Origin: [Clostridium] asparagiforme DSM 15981
GTDB lineage: Bacteria; Bacillota; Clostridia; Lachnospirales; Lachnospiraceae
DNA length: 64,000 bases
Reading direction: 5' to 3'
Assembly: GCA_025149125.1 (NCBI GenBank)
Contig: CP102272.1
Location: forward strand, 992,001 to 1,056,000
Shown: positions 15,352 through 23,513 of the stretch, one piece after another
Position numbering within the stretch: position 1 is the first letter of the stretch
Layout of the letters: the number at the start of each line of letters is the position of its first letter
Made by a program: the position numbers and the translations under genes
Notes under the pieces: model-generated
The model's input: only the letters and a program-made list of their open reading frames with translations
What the model was told of the DNA's origin: nothing
Database searches by the model: none

Positions 15352-16803
15352 ATGAGTAATTCAGCACAAGCTTCAGCAAGCAGCCGGATTGCGGCACTGC
15401 TTGATGAAAACAGTTTTGTTGAAGTCGGCGCGTACATCACCGCCAGAACCACAGACTTTAACATGACTGAGCAGGAGACCCCTGCCGACGGCGTGGTGAC
15501 CGGTTATGGTACCATCGAGGGCTGCCTGGTGTATGTGTACAGCCAGGACGCTTCTGTACTGGGCGGTTCCATGGGTGAAATGCACGCCAAGAAGATTTCC
15601 AATATCTATTCCATGGCTATGAAGATGGGCGCTCCGGTGATCGGACTGATCGACTGCGCGGGACTTCGTCTCCAGGAGGCGACGGATGCGCTGGCAGGCT
15701 TCGGCCAGGTGTACTTAAATCAGACCATGGCTTCCGGAGTGATTCCGCAGATTTCCGCGATCTTCGGCACCTGCGGCGGCGGCATGGCCGTGTCCGCGGC
15801 GATCACGGACTTCACCTTCATGGAGGACAAGTCCGCGAAGCTGTTTGTGAACGCTCCCAATGCGCTCAAGGGCAACTATACATCCAAGTGCGACACCTCC
15901 AGCGCGGCGTTCCAGAGCGCAGAGGCCGGCCTGGTGGATTTCACAGGCGACGAGGCTTCCATTCTCGGACAGATCCGCAGGTTGGTGTCCATTTTGCCGT
16001 CCAACAATGAGGACGACATGTCCTACGGCGAGTGCCAGGACGATTTGAACCGCATAAGCGGCGAGCTGGCAGGCTGCGCAGGTGATACCGCGCTGGCTCT
16101 GTCCATCATTTCCGACAACAACTTCTTCATGGAAGTTAAGAAAAACTATGATCCCTCTATGGTGACCGGTTTCATCCGCTTGAACGGAACGACCGTAGGC
16201 TGTGTGGCAAACCGCAGCGAGGTTTACGAAAACGGAGAGAAAACTGCGGAGTACGAGCCGGTGCTGTCTGCGAAGGGCTGCGACAAGGCTGCGGACTTCA
16301 TCAATTTCTGCGATTCCTTCAACATCCCTGTGCTGTCTCTGGTGAACGTCAAGGGCTACAAGGCCAGCAAGTGCACTGAGAAGCTGATCGCCAAGGCTGC
16401 GGGCCGTCTGACCTACGCTTACGCCAACGCCAGCGTTCCCAAGGTGACCGTTATCGTCAAGGACGCTCTGGGCAGCGCATATCTGACCATGGGCAGCAAG
16501 TCCATCGGCGCGGATGTGGTATATGCCTGGGAGAACGCGGCCATCGGCATGATGGATCCGGCTGAGGCTGTGAAGATTATGTATGCCAAGGAGATCGAGG
16601 CGGCTGAGGACAGCGTGGCGCTCATCAGTGAGAAGACCGCCCAGTACGCCGCTCTTCAGTCCAGCGCTCTGGCAGCGGCCAGGAGAGGATATATCGACGA
16701 TATCATCAAGGCCGGGGAGACCCGCCAGCGTGTGATCGCAGCGTTTGAGATGCTGTTCACAAAAAGAGAGGACCGTCCGTCTAAAAAGCATGGCACGGTT
16801 TAA
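15352..16803 (+). CDS. Acyl-CoA carboxyltransferase subunit (methylmalonyl-CoA decarboxylase alpha type)
   Basis: Carboxyltransferase of the PccB/AccDA/MmdA family, 483 residues, slightly shorter than the usual 510-520. It should move a carboxyl group between an acyl-CoA (methylmalonyl-CoA, glutaconyl-CoA or similar) and biotin on the carrier encoded two genes later. Two crotonase-like halves are visible. The first contains GTCGGGMAVSAAITDF (about 138-153), the second KDALGSAYLTMGSKSIGADV (about 375-394). The ATG at 15337 lies in front of the GGAGGA site, so the ATG at 15352, seven bases after it, is taken as the start. It opens the sodium-pump operon. Confidence 0.88.
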   Translation: MSNSAQASASSRIAALLDENSFVEVGAYITARTTDFNMTEQETPADGVVTGYGTIEGCLVYVYSQDASVLGGSMGEMHAKKISNIYSMAMKMGAPVIGLIDCAGLRLQEATDALAGFGQVYLNQTMASGVIPQISAIFGTCGGGMAVSAAITDFTFMEDKSAKLFVNAPNALKGNYTSKCDTSSAAFQSAEAGLVDFTGDEASILGQIRRLVSILPSNNEDDMSYGECQDDLNRISGELAGCAGDTALALSIISDNNFFMEVKKNYDPSMVTGFIRLNGTTVGCVANRSEVYENGEKTAEYEPVLSAKGCDKAADFINFCDSFNIPVLSLVNVKGYKASKCTEKLIAKAAGRLTYAYANASVPKVTVIVKDALGSAYLTMGSKSIGADVVYAWENAAIGMMDPAEAVKIMYAKEIEAAEDSVALISEKTAQYAALQSSALAAARRGYIDDIIKAGETRQRVIAAFEMLFTKREDRPSKKHGTV

Positions 16804-16820
16804 AGAGAGGTGACAGGCAT

Positions 16821-17639
16821 ATGAAAGGATTATTGAAACGAGCGGCGGCAGCGCTGTTGACGGCGGCTTGCCTGATGAGCCTGTCGGCCTGCTCCGCCGA
16901 GGATACTGCCGCAGACGCGCCTAAGATTTCCACCGAAGGCGTGGCAGCGGATGCCTATACGGAGCAGATGGTACTCCAGCAGGCGGTCAGCATTCTGATT
17001 GCCAATGAGGAGAGCCTGCTGATCCAGCGGGATTTCTACAAGGCTCAGGGCAATGACGGCCTGGCGGAGGCGCTGGAGGTCATAAGGGAGGCCAAGAGCG
17101 AGTACGGCGTCATTCACGGACTGGATGTGGAGAACGCCAAGGTGGTGCAGCTTCCGGATACCACCTACACCGTTTCCATGGGCGCTACCTTTGACGAAGG
17201 CGAAATGAAATACGTGATGAACATCAACGGCATGACCGGCGATATGAAGGTGGAAATCCTCCCCGTTGGCGGCGATGATGCGAACCAGACCACGGCCCAG
17301 AAGATGGAGGCCGGAGGCGTGTACTCGGCGCTGGGTATCGGCACCGTGTTCAGCGTGCTGGTATTTATCAGTCTGCTGATTTGCTGCTTTAAGTTCATCC
17401 ATCAGTGGGAAGAGAACAAGAAGAACGAGAAAGCGGCCCCCGCGCCCGCCCCGGCACCTGCCCCGGCTCCCGCGCCCGCAGCGGCGCCTGCGCCTGTGCA
17501 GACGGAGGACCTGATGGAGGACGCAGAGCTTGTGGCTGTGATCAGCGCGGCCATTGCGGCCTACCAGGGCACTTCTTCCAACGGCCTGGTGGTGCGTTCC
17601 ATCCGCCGGCTTCCCGGTTCCAAGTGGAAACAGAATTAA
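16821..17639 (+). CDS. Sodium-pump decarboxylase gamma subunit with lipoprotein domain
   Basis: Gamma (OadG/MmdD-type) subunit that anchors the carboxyltransferase to the membrane pump. Instead of the usual about 80-110 residues it has 272. It starts with a signal peptide and lipobox LSAC (Cys24), an extracellular domain of about 145 residues, a single membrane helix near 175-198 (TVFSVLVFISLLICCFKFI), a charged cytoplasmic segment and an Ala/Pro linker (about 210-230). A final short domain resembles the end of OadG (ISAAIAAYQGTSSNGLVVRS). The outer domain is the odd part; it might tether the complex or sense something outside. It lies between the carboxyltransferase and biotin-carrier genes. 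Confidence 0.78.
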   Translation: MKGLLKRAAAALLTAACLMSLSACSAEDTAADAPKISTEGVAADAYTEQMVLQQAVSILIANEESLLIQRDFYKAQGNDGLAEALEVIREAKSEYGVIHGLDVENAKVVQLPDTTYTVSMGATFDEGEMKYVMNINGMTGDMKVEILPVGGDDANQTTAQKMEAGGVYSALGIGTVFSVLVFISLLICCFKFIHQWEENKKNEKAAPAPAPAPAPAPAPAAAPAPVQTEDLMEDAELVAVISAAIAAYQGTSSNGLVVRSIRRLPGSKWKQN

Positions 17640-17701
17640 ACTGAATAACCGATTAGTTTGATAAAAATAAGAATCATACCCAATTCAGGAGGAATTGAAC
17701 C

Positions 17702-18097
17702 ATGAAGAGTTATACAATTACAGTGAATGGAAAAGCATATGCAGTAACGGTTGAAGAAGGCGCGGCCAGCGGTGTGGCGGCAGCTCCCGCAGCGGCACCT
17801 GTAGCTCCGGCGGCCCCGGCGGCTCCGGCTCCGGCGGCAGCTCCGGCCCCCGCTCCCGCAGCGGCTCCGGCAGGCGCAGCAGGCGCGGTGAAGGTTACCG
17901 CTCCCATGCCCGGCAAGGTGGTGGGCGTTAAGGCGTCCGCAGGTCAGGCAGTTAAGAAGGGTGATACCATCCTGGTTCTGGAAGCCATGAAGATGGAGAA
18001 CGACATCGTGGCTCCGCAGGACGGCACAGTTGCCAGCATCAATGTATCCACCGGCGATTCCGTTGAATCCGGCGCGGTTTTAGCTACTCTGAACTAA
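17702..18097 (+). CDS. Biotin carboxyl carrier protein of the decarboxylase
   Basis: Biotin carrier of 131 residues. A short N-terminal piece (YTITVNGKAYAVTVEE) is followed by a long Ala/Pro hinge (about 20-60) and a biotinyl domain with the biotinylation motif EAMKMEN; Lys97 is the predicted biotin site. It carries CO2 from a carboxyltransferase to the membrane beta subunit, where decarboxylation drives sodium export. GGAGGAA precedes the ATG. Separate carrier, gamma and beta genes are typical of clostridial methylmalonyl-CoA, glutaconyl-CoA and oxaloacetate pumps. Confidence 0.93.
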   Translation: MKSYTITVNGKAYAVTVEEGAASGVAAAPAAAPVAPAAPAAPAPAAAPAPAPAAAPAGAAGAVKVTAPMPGKVVGVKASAGQAVKKGDTILVLEAMKMENDIVAPQDGTVASINVSTGDSVESGAVLATLN

Positions 18098-18145
18098 TCA
18101 TAAGGATGGATTTGCAGCAATGTGGATCCACATGGAGGGAACATT

Positions 18146-19291
18146 ATGGATTTTGGCACTATTGTGAACAACCTCCTGGACCAGATGGCGTTTTTCCATC
18201 TGCAGCCAGGCAATTATGCTATGATCGGAGTGGCCCTGGTTTTCTTATTCCTTGCAATTAAGAAAGGCTTTGAACCGCTGCTTCTGATCCCGATTTCCTT
18301 TGGTATGCTGCTGGTGAATATTTACCCGGAGATTATGTACTCTCCTGAGCAGACGTCCAACGGAACCGGCGGACTCCTCTGGTACTTCTTCCAGCTGGAC
18401 GAGTGGAGTATCCTGCCGTCACTGATTTTCCTGGGCGTGGGCGCAATGACGGACTTCGGTCCCCTGATCGCCAACCCCATCAGCTTCCTTATGGGCGCCG
18501 CCGCCCAGGTGGGAATTTACTCCGCTTACTTCTTTGCAATCCTTTTGGGATTCAACGGCAAGGAAGCGGCGGCTATCTCCATCATCGGCGGAGCCGACGG
18601 CCCCACCTCCCTGTTCCTGTGCAGTAAGCTGGGACAGAGCCAGATCATGGGCCCTATCGCCGTGGCGGCATACTCCTACATGGCGCTGGTGCCGATCATT
18701 CAGCCGCCGGTCATGAAGCTTCTGACCACTGAAAAAGAGCGCAAGATCAAGATGGAGCAGCTTCGTCCGGTATCCAAGCTGGAGAAGATTTTATTCCCCA
18801 TCATCGTTACCATCGTGGTGTGTCTGATCCTGCCGTCCACCGCTCCCCTGGTAGGTATGCTGATGCTGGGCAACCTGTTCCGTGAGTGCGGCGTGGTGAA
18901 GCAGCTGGCAGAGACGGCTTCCAACGCTCTGATGTATATCGTAGTGATCCTGCTGGGAACCTCCGTTGGCGCGACCACCAGCGCGGAGGCGTTCCTGAAC
19001 TGGACCACCTTAAAGATCGTAGGCCTGGGTCTGGTAGCCTTTATCTTCGGCACCGCGGGCGGCGTGCTTTTAGGCAAGCTGCTGTGCAAGATCACAGGCG
19101 GCAAGATCAACCCGTTGATTGGCTCGGCCGGCGTGTCCGCCGTTCCCATGGCGGCCCGCGTATCCCAGAAGGTAGGCGCGGAGGCGGATCCCACCAACTT
19201 CCTGCTGATGCATGCTATGGGCCCCAACGTGGCCGGCGTAATCGGCACGGCTGTGGCCGCCGGTACATTTATGGCGATCTTTGGAGTTTAA
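18146..19291 (+). CDS. Sodium-translocating decarboxylase beta subunit
   Basis: Integral membrane subunit of 381 residues with about nine to eleven helices. It decarboxylates carboxybiotin and exports Na+. The conserved loop IIGGADGPTSLFL (about 147-159), whose Asp is essential in the Klebsiella oxaloacetate pump, is intact, as is the GSAGVSAVPMAARVSQKVG block (about 325-343). A GTG at 18122 is in frame, but the ATG at 18146 has the GGAGGG site at the right distance and matches the family start (MDFGTIVNNLLDQMAFF). It is the energy-converting part of the operon. Confidence 0.93.
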   Translation: MDFGTIVNNLLDQMAFFHLQPGNYAMIGVALVFLFLAIKKGFEPLLLIPISFGMLLVNIYPEIMYSPEQTSNGTGGLLWYFFQLDEWSILPSLIFLGVGAMTDFGPLIANPISFLMGAAAQVGIYSAYFFAILLGFNGKEAAAISIIGGADGPTSLFLCSKLGQSQIMGPIAVAAYSYMALVPIIQPPVMKLLTTEKERKIKMEQLRPVSKLEKILFPIIVTIVVCLILPSTAPLVGMLMLGNLFRECGVVKQLAETASNALMYIVVILLGTSVGATTSAEAFLNWTTLKIVGLGLVAFIFGTAGGVLLGKLLCKITGGKINPLIGSAGVSAVPMAARVSQKVGAEADPTNFLLMHAMGPNVAGVIGTAVAAGTFMAIFGV

Positions 19292-19332
19292 CGTGACCAC
19301 ATTTCACTGAAATTTTAGGAGGATTATAAACT

Positions 19333-20745
19333 ATGGCAGAGATAGAGAAAAAGCCGGTAAAGATTGTGGAAACCGTCCTGCGCGACGCCCATCAGTCTTT
19401 GCTCGCAACCAGAATGTCTACGGACCAGATGCTGCCCATTGTGGATAAAATGGATCAGGTCGGCTACTACGCGGTAGAGTGCTGGGGCGGAGCTACCTTT
19501 GATTCTTGCCTTCGTTTCCTGAAGGAAGATCCCTGGGAGCGCCTCAGAAAGCTGAGAGCCGGATTTAAGAATACCAAGTTACAGATGCTGTTCCGCGGCC
19601 AGAATATCCTGGGCTACAACCATTATGCGGACGACGTGGTGGAATACTTCGTACAGAAGTCCATTGCCAACGGCATTGATATCATCCGTATTTTCGACTG
19701 CTTAAACGACATCCGCAACCTGCGGACCGCTGTGAAGGCCACCAACAAGGAGAAGGGCCATGCGCAGATCGCGCTGTGCTATACCCTGGGCGACGCCTAC
19801 ACCCTGGACTACTGGAAGAACATCGCCAGGGAGATCGAGGACATGGGCGCTGATTCCCTGTGTATCAAGGACATGGCAGGGCTTCTGACCCCCTATGCGG
19901 CGGCTGAGCTGGTGACGGCTCTGAAGGAGGGCACCAGCCTTCCCATCGACCTGCACACCCACTACACTTCCGGCGTAGCTTCCATGACCTACTTAAAGGC
20001 AGTGGAGGCAGGCTGCGATATCATCGACTGCGCAATGTCACCGCTGGCCCTGGGCACCAGCCAGCCGGCTACCGAGGTTATGGTTGAGACCTTCCGCGGC
20101 ACGCCCTACGACACCGGCTACGACCAGACCCTGCTGGCGGAGATCGCAGACCACTTCCAGCCCATTCGCGACCAGGCATTAAAGAGCGGCCTGCTCAATC
20201 CCAAGGTGCTGGGCGTAAACATCAAGACCCTGCAGTACCAGGTACCGGGCGGCATGCTGTCCAACCTGGTGAACCAGCTGAAGGAAGCCGGTCAGGAAGA
20301 CAAGTACCGTCAGGTGCTTGAGGAGATCCCGAGAGTTCGTAAGGACTTCGGCGAGCCGCCCCTTGTTACCCCGTCCTCCCAGATCGTGGGCACCCAGGCT
20401 GTGCTGAACGTAATCATGGGCGAGCGCTACAAGATGGTTCCCAAGGAGTCCAAGAAGATCATGCTGGGCGAGTTCGGCCAGACCGTAAAGCCCTTCAATC
20501 CGGAGGTACAGAAGAAGATCATCGGCGACGAGACGCCCATCACCTGCCGTCCGGCCGATCTCATCGAGCCCCAGCTGCCCCAGTTCGAGAAGGACTGCGC
20601 ACAGTGGAAGCAGCAGGATGAGGACGTACTCAGCTATGCCCTGTTCCCCCAGGTTGCGAAGGACTTCTTTATCTACAGAGAGGCGCAGCAGACTAAGGTG
20701 GATCAGACTGTGGCGGATAAGAATAGTAAGGCTTATCCGGTGTGA
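19333..20745 (+). CDS. Oxaloacetate decarboxylase alpha / pyruvate carboxylase subunit B type carboxyltransferase
   Basis: Carboxyltransferase of 470 residues from the HMGL-like family used by oxaloacetate decarboxylase and pyruvate carboxylase. Marks are ETVLRDAHQSLLATRMSTDQ (about 12-31), the catalytic-lysine region CIKDMAGLLTP (about 178-188) and the metal-binding DLHTHYTSG (about 206-214). It ends before the biotinyl domain that longer relatives carry, which fits the separate carrier gene in the operon. AGGAGG precedes the ATG. The operon therefore encodes two different carboxyltransferases (this one and 15352-16803), so one could load biotin and the other unload it, or both could feed the same pump. 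Confidence 0.92.
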   Translation: MAEIEKKPVKIVETVLRDAHQSLLATRMSTDQMLPIVDKMDQVGYYAVECWGGATFDSCLRFLKEDPWERLRKLRAGFKNTKLQMLFRGQNILGYNHYADDVVEYFVQKSIANGIDIIRIFDCLNDIRNLRTAVKATNKEKGHAQIALCYTLGDAYTLDYWKNIAREIEDMGADSLCIKDMAGLLTPYAAAELVTALKEGTSLPIDLHTHYTSGVASMTYLKAVEAGCDIIDCAMSPLALGTSQPATEVMVETFRGTPYDTGYDQTLLAEIADHFQPIRDQALKSGLLNPKVLGVNIKTLQYQVPGGMLSNLVNQLKEAGQEDKYRQVLEEIPRVRKDFGEPPLVTPSSQIVGTQAVLNVIMGERYKMVPKESKKIMLGEFGQTVKPFNPEVQKKIIGDETPITCRPADLIEPQLPQFEKDCAQWKQQDEDVLSYALFPQVAKDFFIYREAQQTKVDQTVADKNSKAYPV

Positions 20746-20801
20746 TGTGAAAACAATCGCTTGCTGGCTATGCCAGCGGCCCATTGTATTCAAATAAAAA
20801 G

Positions 20802-20838
20802 ACCGGCTCCGGGACAGATGTCCTGGGGCCGGTTTTTT
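20802..20838. terminator. Bidirectional terminator between decarboxylase operon and subtilase
   Basis: ACCGGCTCCGGGAC / GTCCTGGGGCCGGT around a 4-base loop has T on the right and A on the left, so it can stop transcripts from both sides. Confidence 0.85.
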
Positions 20839-20875
20839 AGGTATAAGAAGATTGCCAGGGGCTCGTATACTTTCA

Positions 20876-22270
20876 TCAATTCCCGCTCCCATACGCCATC
20901 GCAGCCCCGGCATCCAGCATCCCGCCGCTGAACACCTTTCCAGCCAGACTGTCCATCTTGCGGGCGCTGTTTAACAGAGCATTTTTGACGCCGATGAGAT
21001 CCAGATCCGGGCGGGAGGAGTAGACCATGGCCGCCACGCCAGTGACCATGGGGGCCGCCATGGAGGTGCCGCTCATGTGGGCGTAGCCGTGGTCGGAGGC
21101 GGTGCTTAAAATGTACACGCCGGGAGCGGCTATATCCACATTTTTGGGGCCGTAATTGGAGCTTTCGTCCAGGTTGCCGTCAAACATCAGGTTGGCAACG
21201 GTGAGCACGTTGTCGTAGGGCAGGCTGGCCGGGTAGACCGGAGTGGTGTCGATGTTGTAGCCCAGCTCCCGGTCGTCCCCGTTTCCGGCGGCCACCACGA
21301 AGAGCATTTTTGAGTCGCGGATTACCTGGGCAATCGCCTCGTCGGAGTGGTTGGAGCCAAAGCTTAAGTTGCAGATGGAGGCGCCGTTCGCTTCCGCGTA
21401 GCGGATGGCGTCCAGTACGGCCTGGGTGTTGCCTTTTCCCTCGTCGCTGCCCAGGGCCTTCAGGACCATGATTTTTACATATTGATTGTCCGTGAGGCCG
21501 ACCATTCCGCCGTCGCCCTTGCCCGCGCTGATGGTGCCCGCGGCGTGTGTTCCATGCGTGTCATCCGCGCCGGTGTAGAGCGTATTGTTTCCGTCATAGA
21601 AATTCCAGCCGTGTACGTCGTCCACATAGCCGTTTCCGTCATTATCGATGCCGTCGTCCGGGATTTCGTCCTCATTGGTCCAGATGGCGTTTTTCAGATC
21701 CGGATGGGTAATGTCGATCCCGGTGTCGATGATGGCCACGGTGACGGGCCTCTTGTTCTCCTCCTTTTCGTATAAATCCCAGGCCGGGAGAATGTTGATG
21801 TCTATGCCTTCCACCGCGTCGGTGTTGATCTTGTCGTAGTTTCCGGGGCCCACGGGGGGCAAGGCCACGGCGTCCACGTCGCCGCCATCGTCCTTGTGCA
21901 CATACATGTGATCCAGGGAGTCCAGGTTCAGGCGGGATTCGGTGCGCCGGATGCGCCCATTGTTTCTAAGCGCCCACTGTCGGTCCGCCAGGGAGTCGGC
22001 CGGGGAGAGGTTGATGACACCGGGGCCCACGGCAAATGGATGGTAGAGGCTGTCGCCGGTGGTGGTAAAAGCCCGGTAGAGGCCGTCCGCGTCGCCGCCT
22101 GGCGACGTACGGGAAAGACCGGCGTTTCCGGGGGCAGCGGCAAATGTACGGTATAAGCCGTCGCCGCTGCTTCCGGCAGCGGGCGGTAATTCCGCTGCAC
22201 CGCCGCTGTATTGTGAGCCGGCGATACAGAGGGCGAGAGCCGCTCCGGCCAGCTTGGTGATCATTTTCAT
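20876..22270 (-). CDS. Secreted subtilisin-like serine protease (S8)
   Basis: S8 peptidase of 464 residues with signal peptide (KMITKLAGAALALCIAGSQYS) and a pro-region of about 170 residues. The catalytic triad is intact: Asp in AIIDTGIDITHPDL (about 182), His in DTHGTHAAGTISAG (about 240) and Ser in MSGTSMAAPMVTG (about 403). The Asn oxyanion region VVAAGNGDD is also present. The pro-region holds an imperfect internal repeat of LYR-F/LYHPF units. An ATG six codons upstream exists, but the AGGAGA site favours 22270. It is probably an extracellular or wall-associated protease. It is convergent with the decarboxylase operon and divergent from the RpiR gene. Confidence 0.92.
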   Translation of the reverse strand: MKMITKLAGAALALCIAGSQYSGGAAELPPAAGSSGDGLYRTFAAAPGNAGLSRTSPGGDADGLYRAFTTTGDSLYHPFAVGPGVINLSPADSLADRQWALRNNGRIRRTESRLNLDSLDHMYVHKDDGGDVDAVALPPVGPGNYDKINTDAVEGIDINILPAWDLYEKEENKRPVTVAIIDTGIDITHPDLKNAIWTNEDEIPDDGIDNDGNGYVDDVHGWNFYDGNNTLYTGADDTHGTHAAGTISAGKGDGGMVGLTDNQYVKIMVLKALGSDEGKGNTQAVLDAIRYAEANGASICNLSFGSNHSDEAIAQVIRDSKMLFVVAAGNGDDRELGYNIDTTPVYPASLPYDNVLTVANLMFDGNLDESSNYGPKNVDIAAPGVYILSTASDHGYAHMSGTSMAAPMVTGVAAMVYSSRPDLDLIGVKNALLNSARKMDSLAGKVFSGGMLDAGAAMAYGSGN

Positions 22271-22388
22271 AATGCTGTCTCCTGTCATTCTGGTAATACC
22301 AACCTATCATAACATATCCATAAGTAAAAAGGGTGAATGAAATGCGAAAAAAAGTTTAAGAATTGATGTGGAAAAAACTTACGAAATC

Positions 22389-22418
22389 TTGACAAAATGG
22401 GGTAAAATTTCCTATTAT
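22389..22418 (+). promoter_or_regulatory. Promoter of the RpiR gene
   Basis: TTGACA (22389-22394), an 18-base spacer and TATTAT (22413-22418) lie about 70 bases before the start codon. Confidence 0.65.
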
Positions 22419-22487
22419 GGATAAAACGGGTTGTGGTTCACGAAAACCGGCCATGACCGGAGCGCGCAGCAGAGAGGGGATTTTTAG

Positions 22488-23345
22488 ATGCAGGGAGATT
22501 TTATCACCAGAATCAAGTCGGCATACAATCAATTTACCAAGACGGAGCGGAAGGTGGCGGATTTCGTGCTGGACAACCCCAGGAGGGCGCTGTTCATGTC
22601 CATCACGGACCTGGCGGAGAGCTGCGGTGTGGGGGATACCAGCGTGTTCCGGTTCTGTAAAACCCTGGAGCTGAACGGATACCAGGAGTTCAAGATGCTG
22701 CTGAGTCTGAGCCTCAATGAGGGCGGGGACGAGCTGGACCAGTTTGCCGGGAAAAACGTAACGTTGAACGACTCCTTTGAGCAGGTGGCGCAGAAGGTGT
22801 TGAACGCCAATGTGCAGACGCTGAACGAGACGTACTCCCTGCTGGAAGAGGAAAAATTTTCCAAAGCGATGGACCTGCTGAACGCGGCCGAATCCATTTA
22901 CTTTTTCGGCGTGGGGGGCAGTATGCTGACTGCGATGAAGGCCATGAATAAGTTTCTGCGAATCGAACCCAAGGTGCGCTGCCTGCCGGATACCCATATG
23001 CAGGCCATGGCGGCCTCGGTCATGGGGCCGGAGGACGTAGCGGTGCTGTTCTCCTACTCAGGCGCCACCAAGGATACCATTCATGTGGCGGAGCTCGCCA
23101 AGCAGGCGGGGGCCACGGTGATCTGCGTGACCCGGTTCGTCAAGTCGCCTCTGACCTCCTTCTCGGACGTAACGTTGCTCAGCGGCGCAAACGAGGGCCC
23201 GTTCCAGAGCGGTTCTACCTCGGCGGAGATCAGCCAGATGTTTTTGATCGATCTGATGTACACGGAGTATTACCGGCGCTATTTCAAACGGTGCAGCCGG
23301 TATAATGAGAAGTCCACGGCTTCGGTGGTGGAAAAGCTGGTGTGA
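22488..23345 (+). CDS. MurR/RpiR-family transcriptional regulator
   Basis: Sugar-phosphate-responsive regulator of 285 residues. The N-terminal HTH_6 domain (about 1-77) reads RIKSAYNQFTKTERKVADFV and SCGVGDTSVFRFCKTLEL. The C-terminal SIS domain (about 120-260) binds a phosphosugar, with FFGVGGSMLTAMKAM and LFSYSGATKDTIHVAELA. The start has a GAGGGG site. Its neighbours do not reveal the effector: a protease diverges upstream and glycogen phosphorylase converges downstream. Confidence 0.92.
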   Translation: MQGDFITRIKSAYNQFTKTERKVADFVLDNPRRALFMSITDLAESCGVGDTSVFRFCKTLELNGYQEFKMLLSLSLNEGGDELDQFAGKNVTLNDSFEQVAQKVLNANVQTLNETYSLLEEEKFSKAMDLLNAAESIYFFGVGGSMLTAMKAMNKFLRIEPKVRCLPDTHMQAMAASVMGPEDVAVLFSYSGATKDTIHVAELAKQAGATVICVTRFVKSPLTSFSDVTLLSGANEGPFQSGSTSAEISQMFLIDLMYTEYYRRYFKRCSRYNEKSTASVVEKLV

Positions 23346-23398
23346 GGGACCGAGCCCACCAGGCGCGCCGCCCGTGCCCTCATGAATATGCTTAAAAT

Positions 23399-23438
23399 AA
23401 ATCACCCGCGACGGTTTGCTTCCGTTGCGGGTGATTTT
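23399..23438. terminator. Bidirectional terminator between rpiR-type gene and glycogen phosphorylase
   Basis: AAATCACCCGCgACGG / CCGTtGCGGGTGATTT forms a long stem with a 6-7 base loop and A/T tracts on both sides. Confidence 0.85.
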
Positions 23439-23513
23439 AATGAGTGGAATGGGGGAGCTGGCGATTGCGGAAGTAACCGGCTGCCGGACGCCTCCCCATC
23501 ACACGAAAATTTC

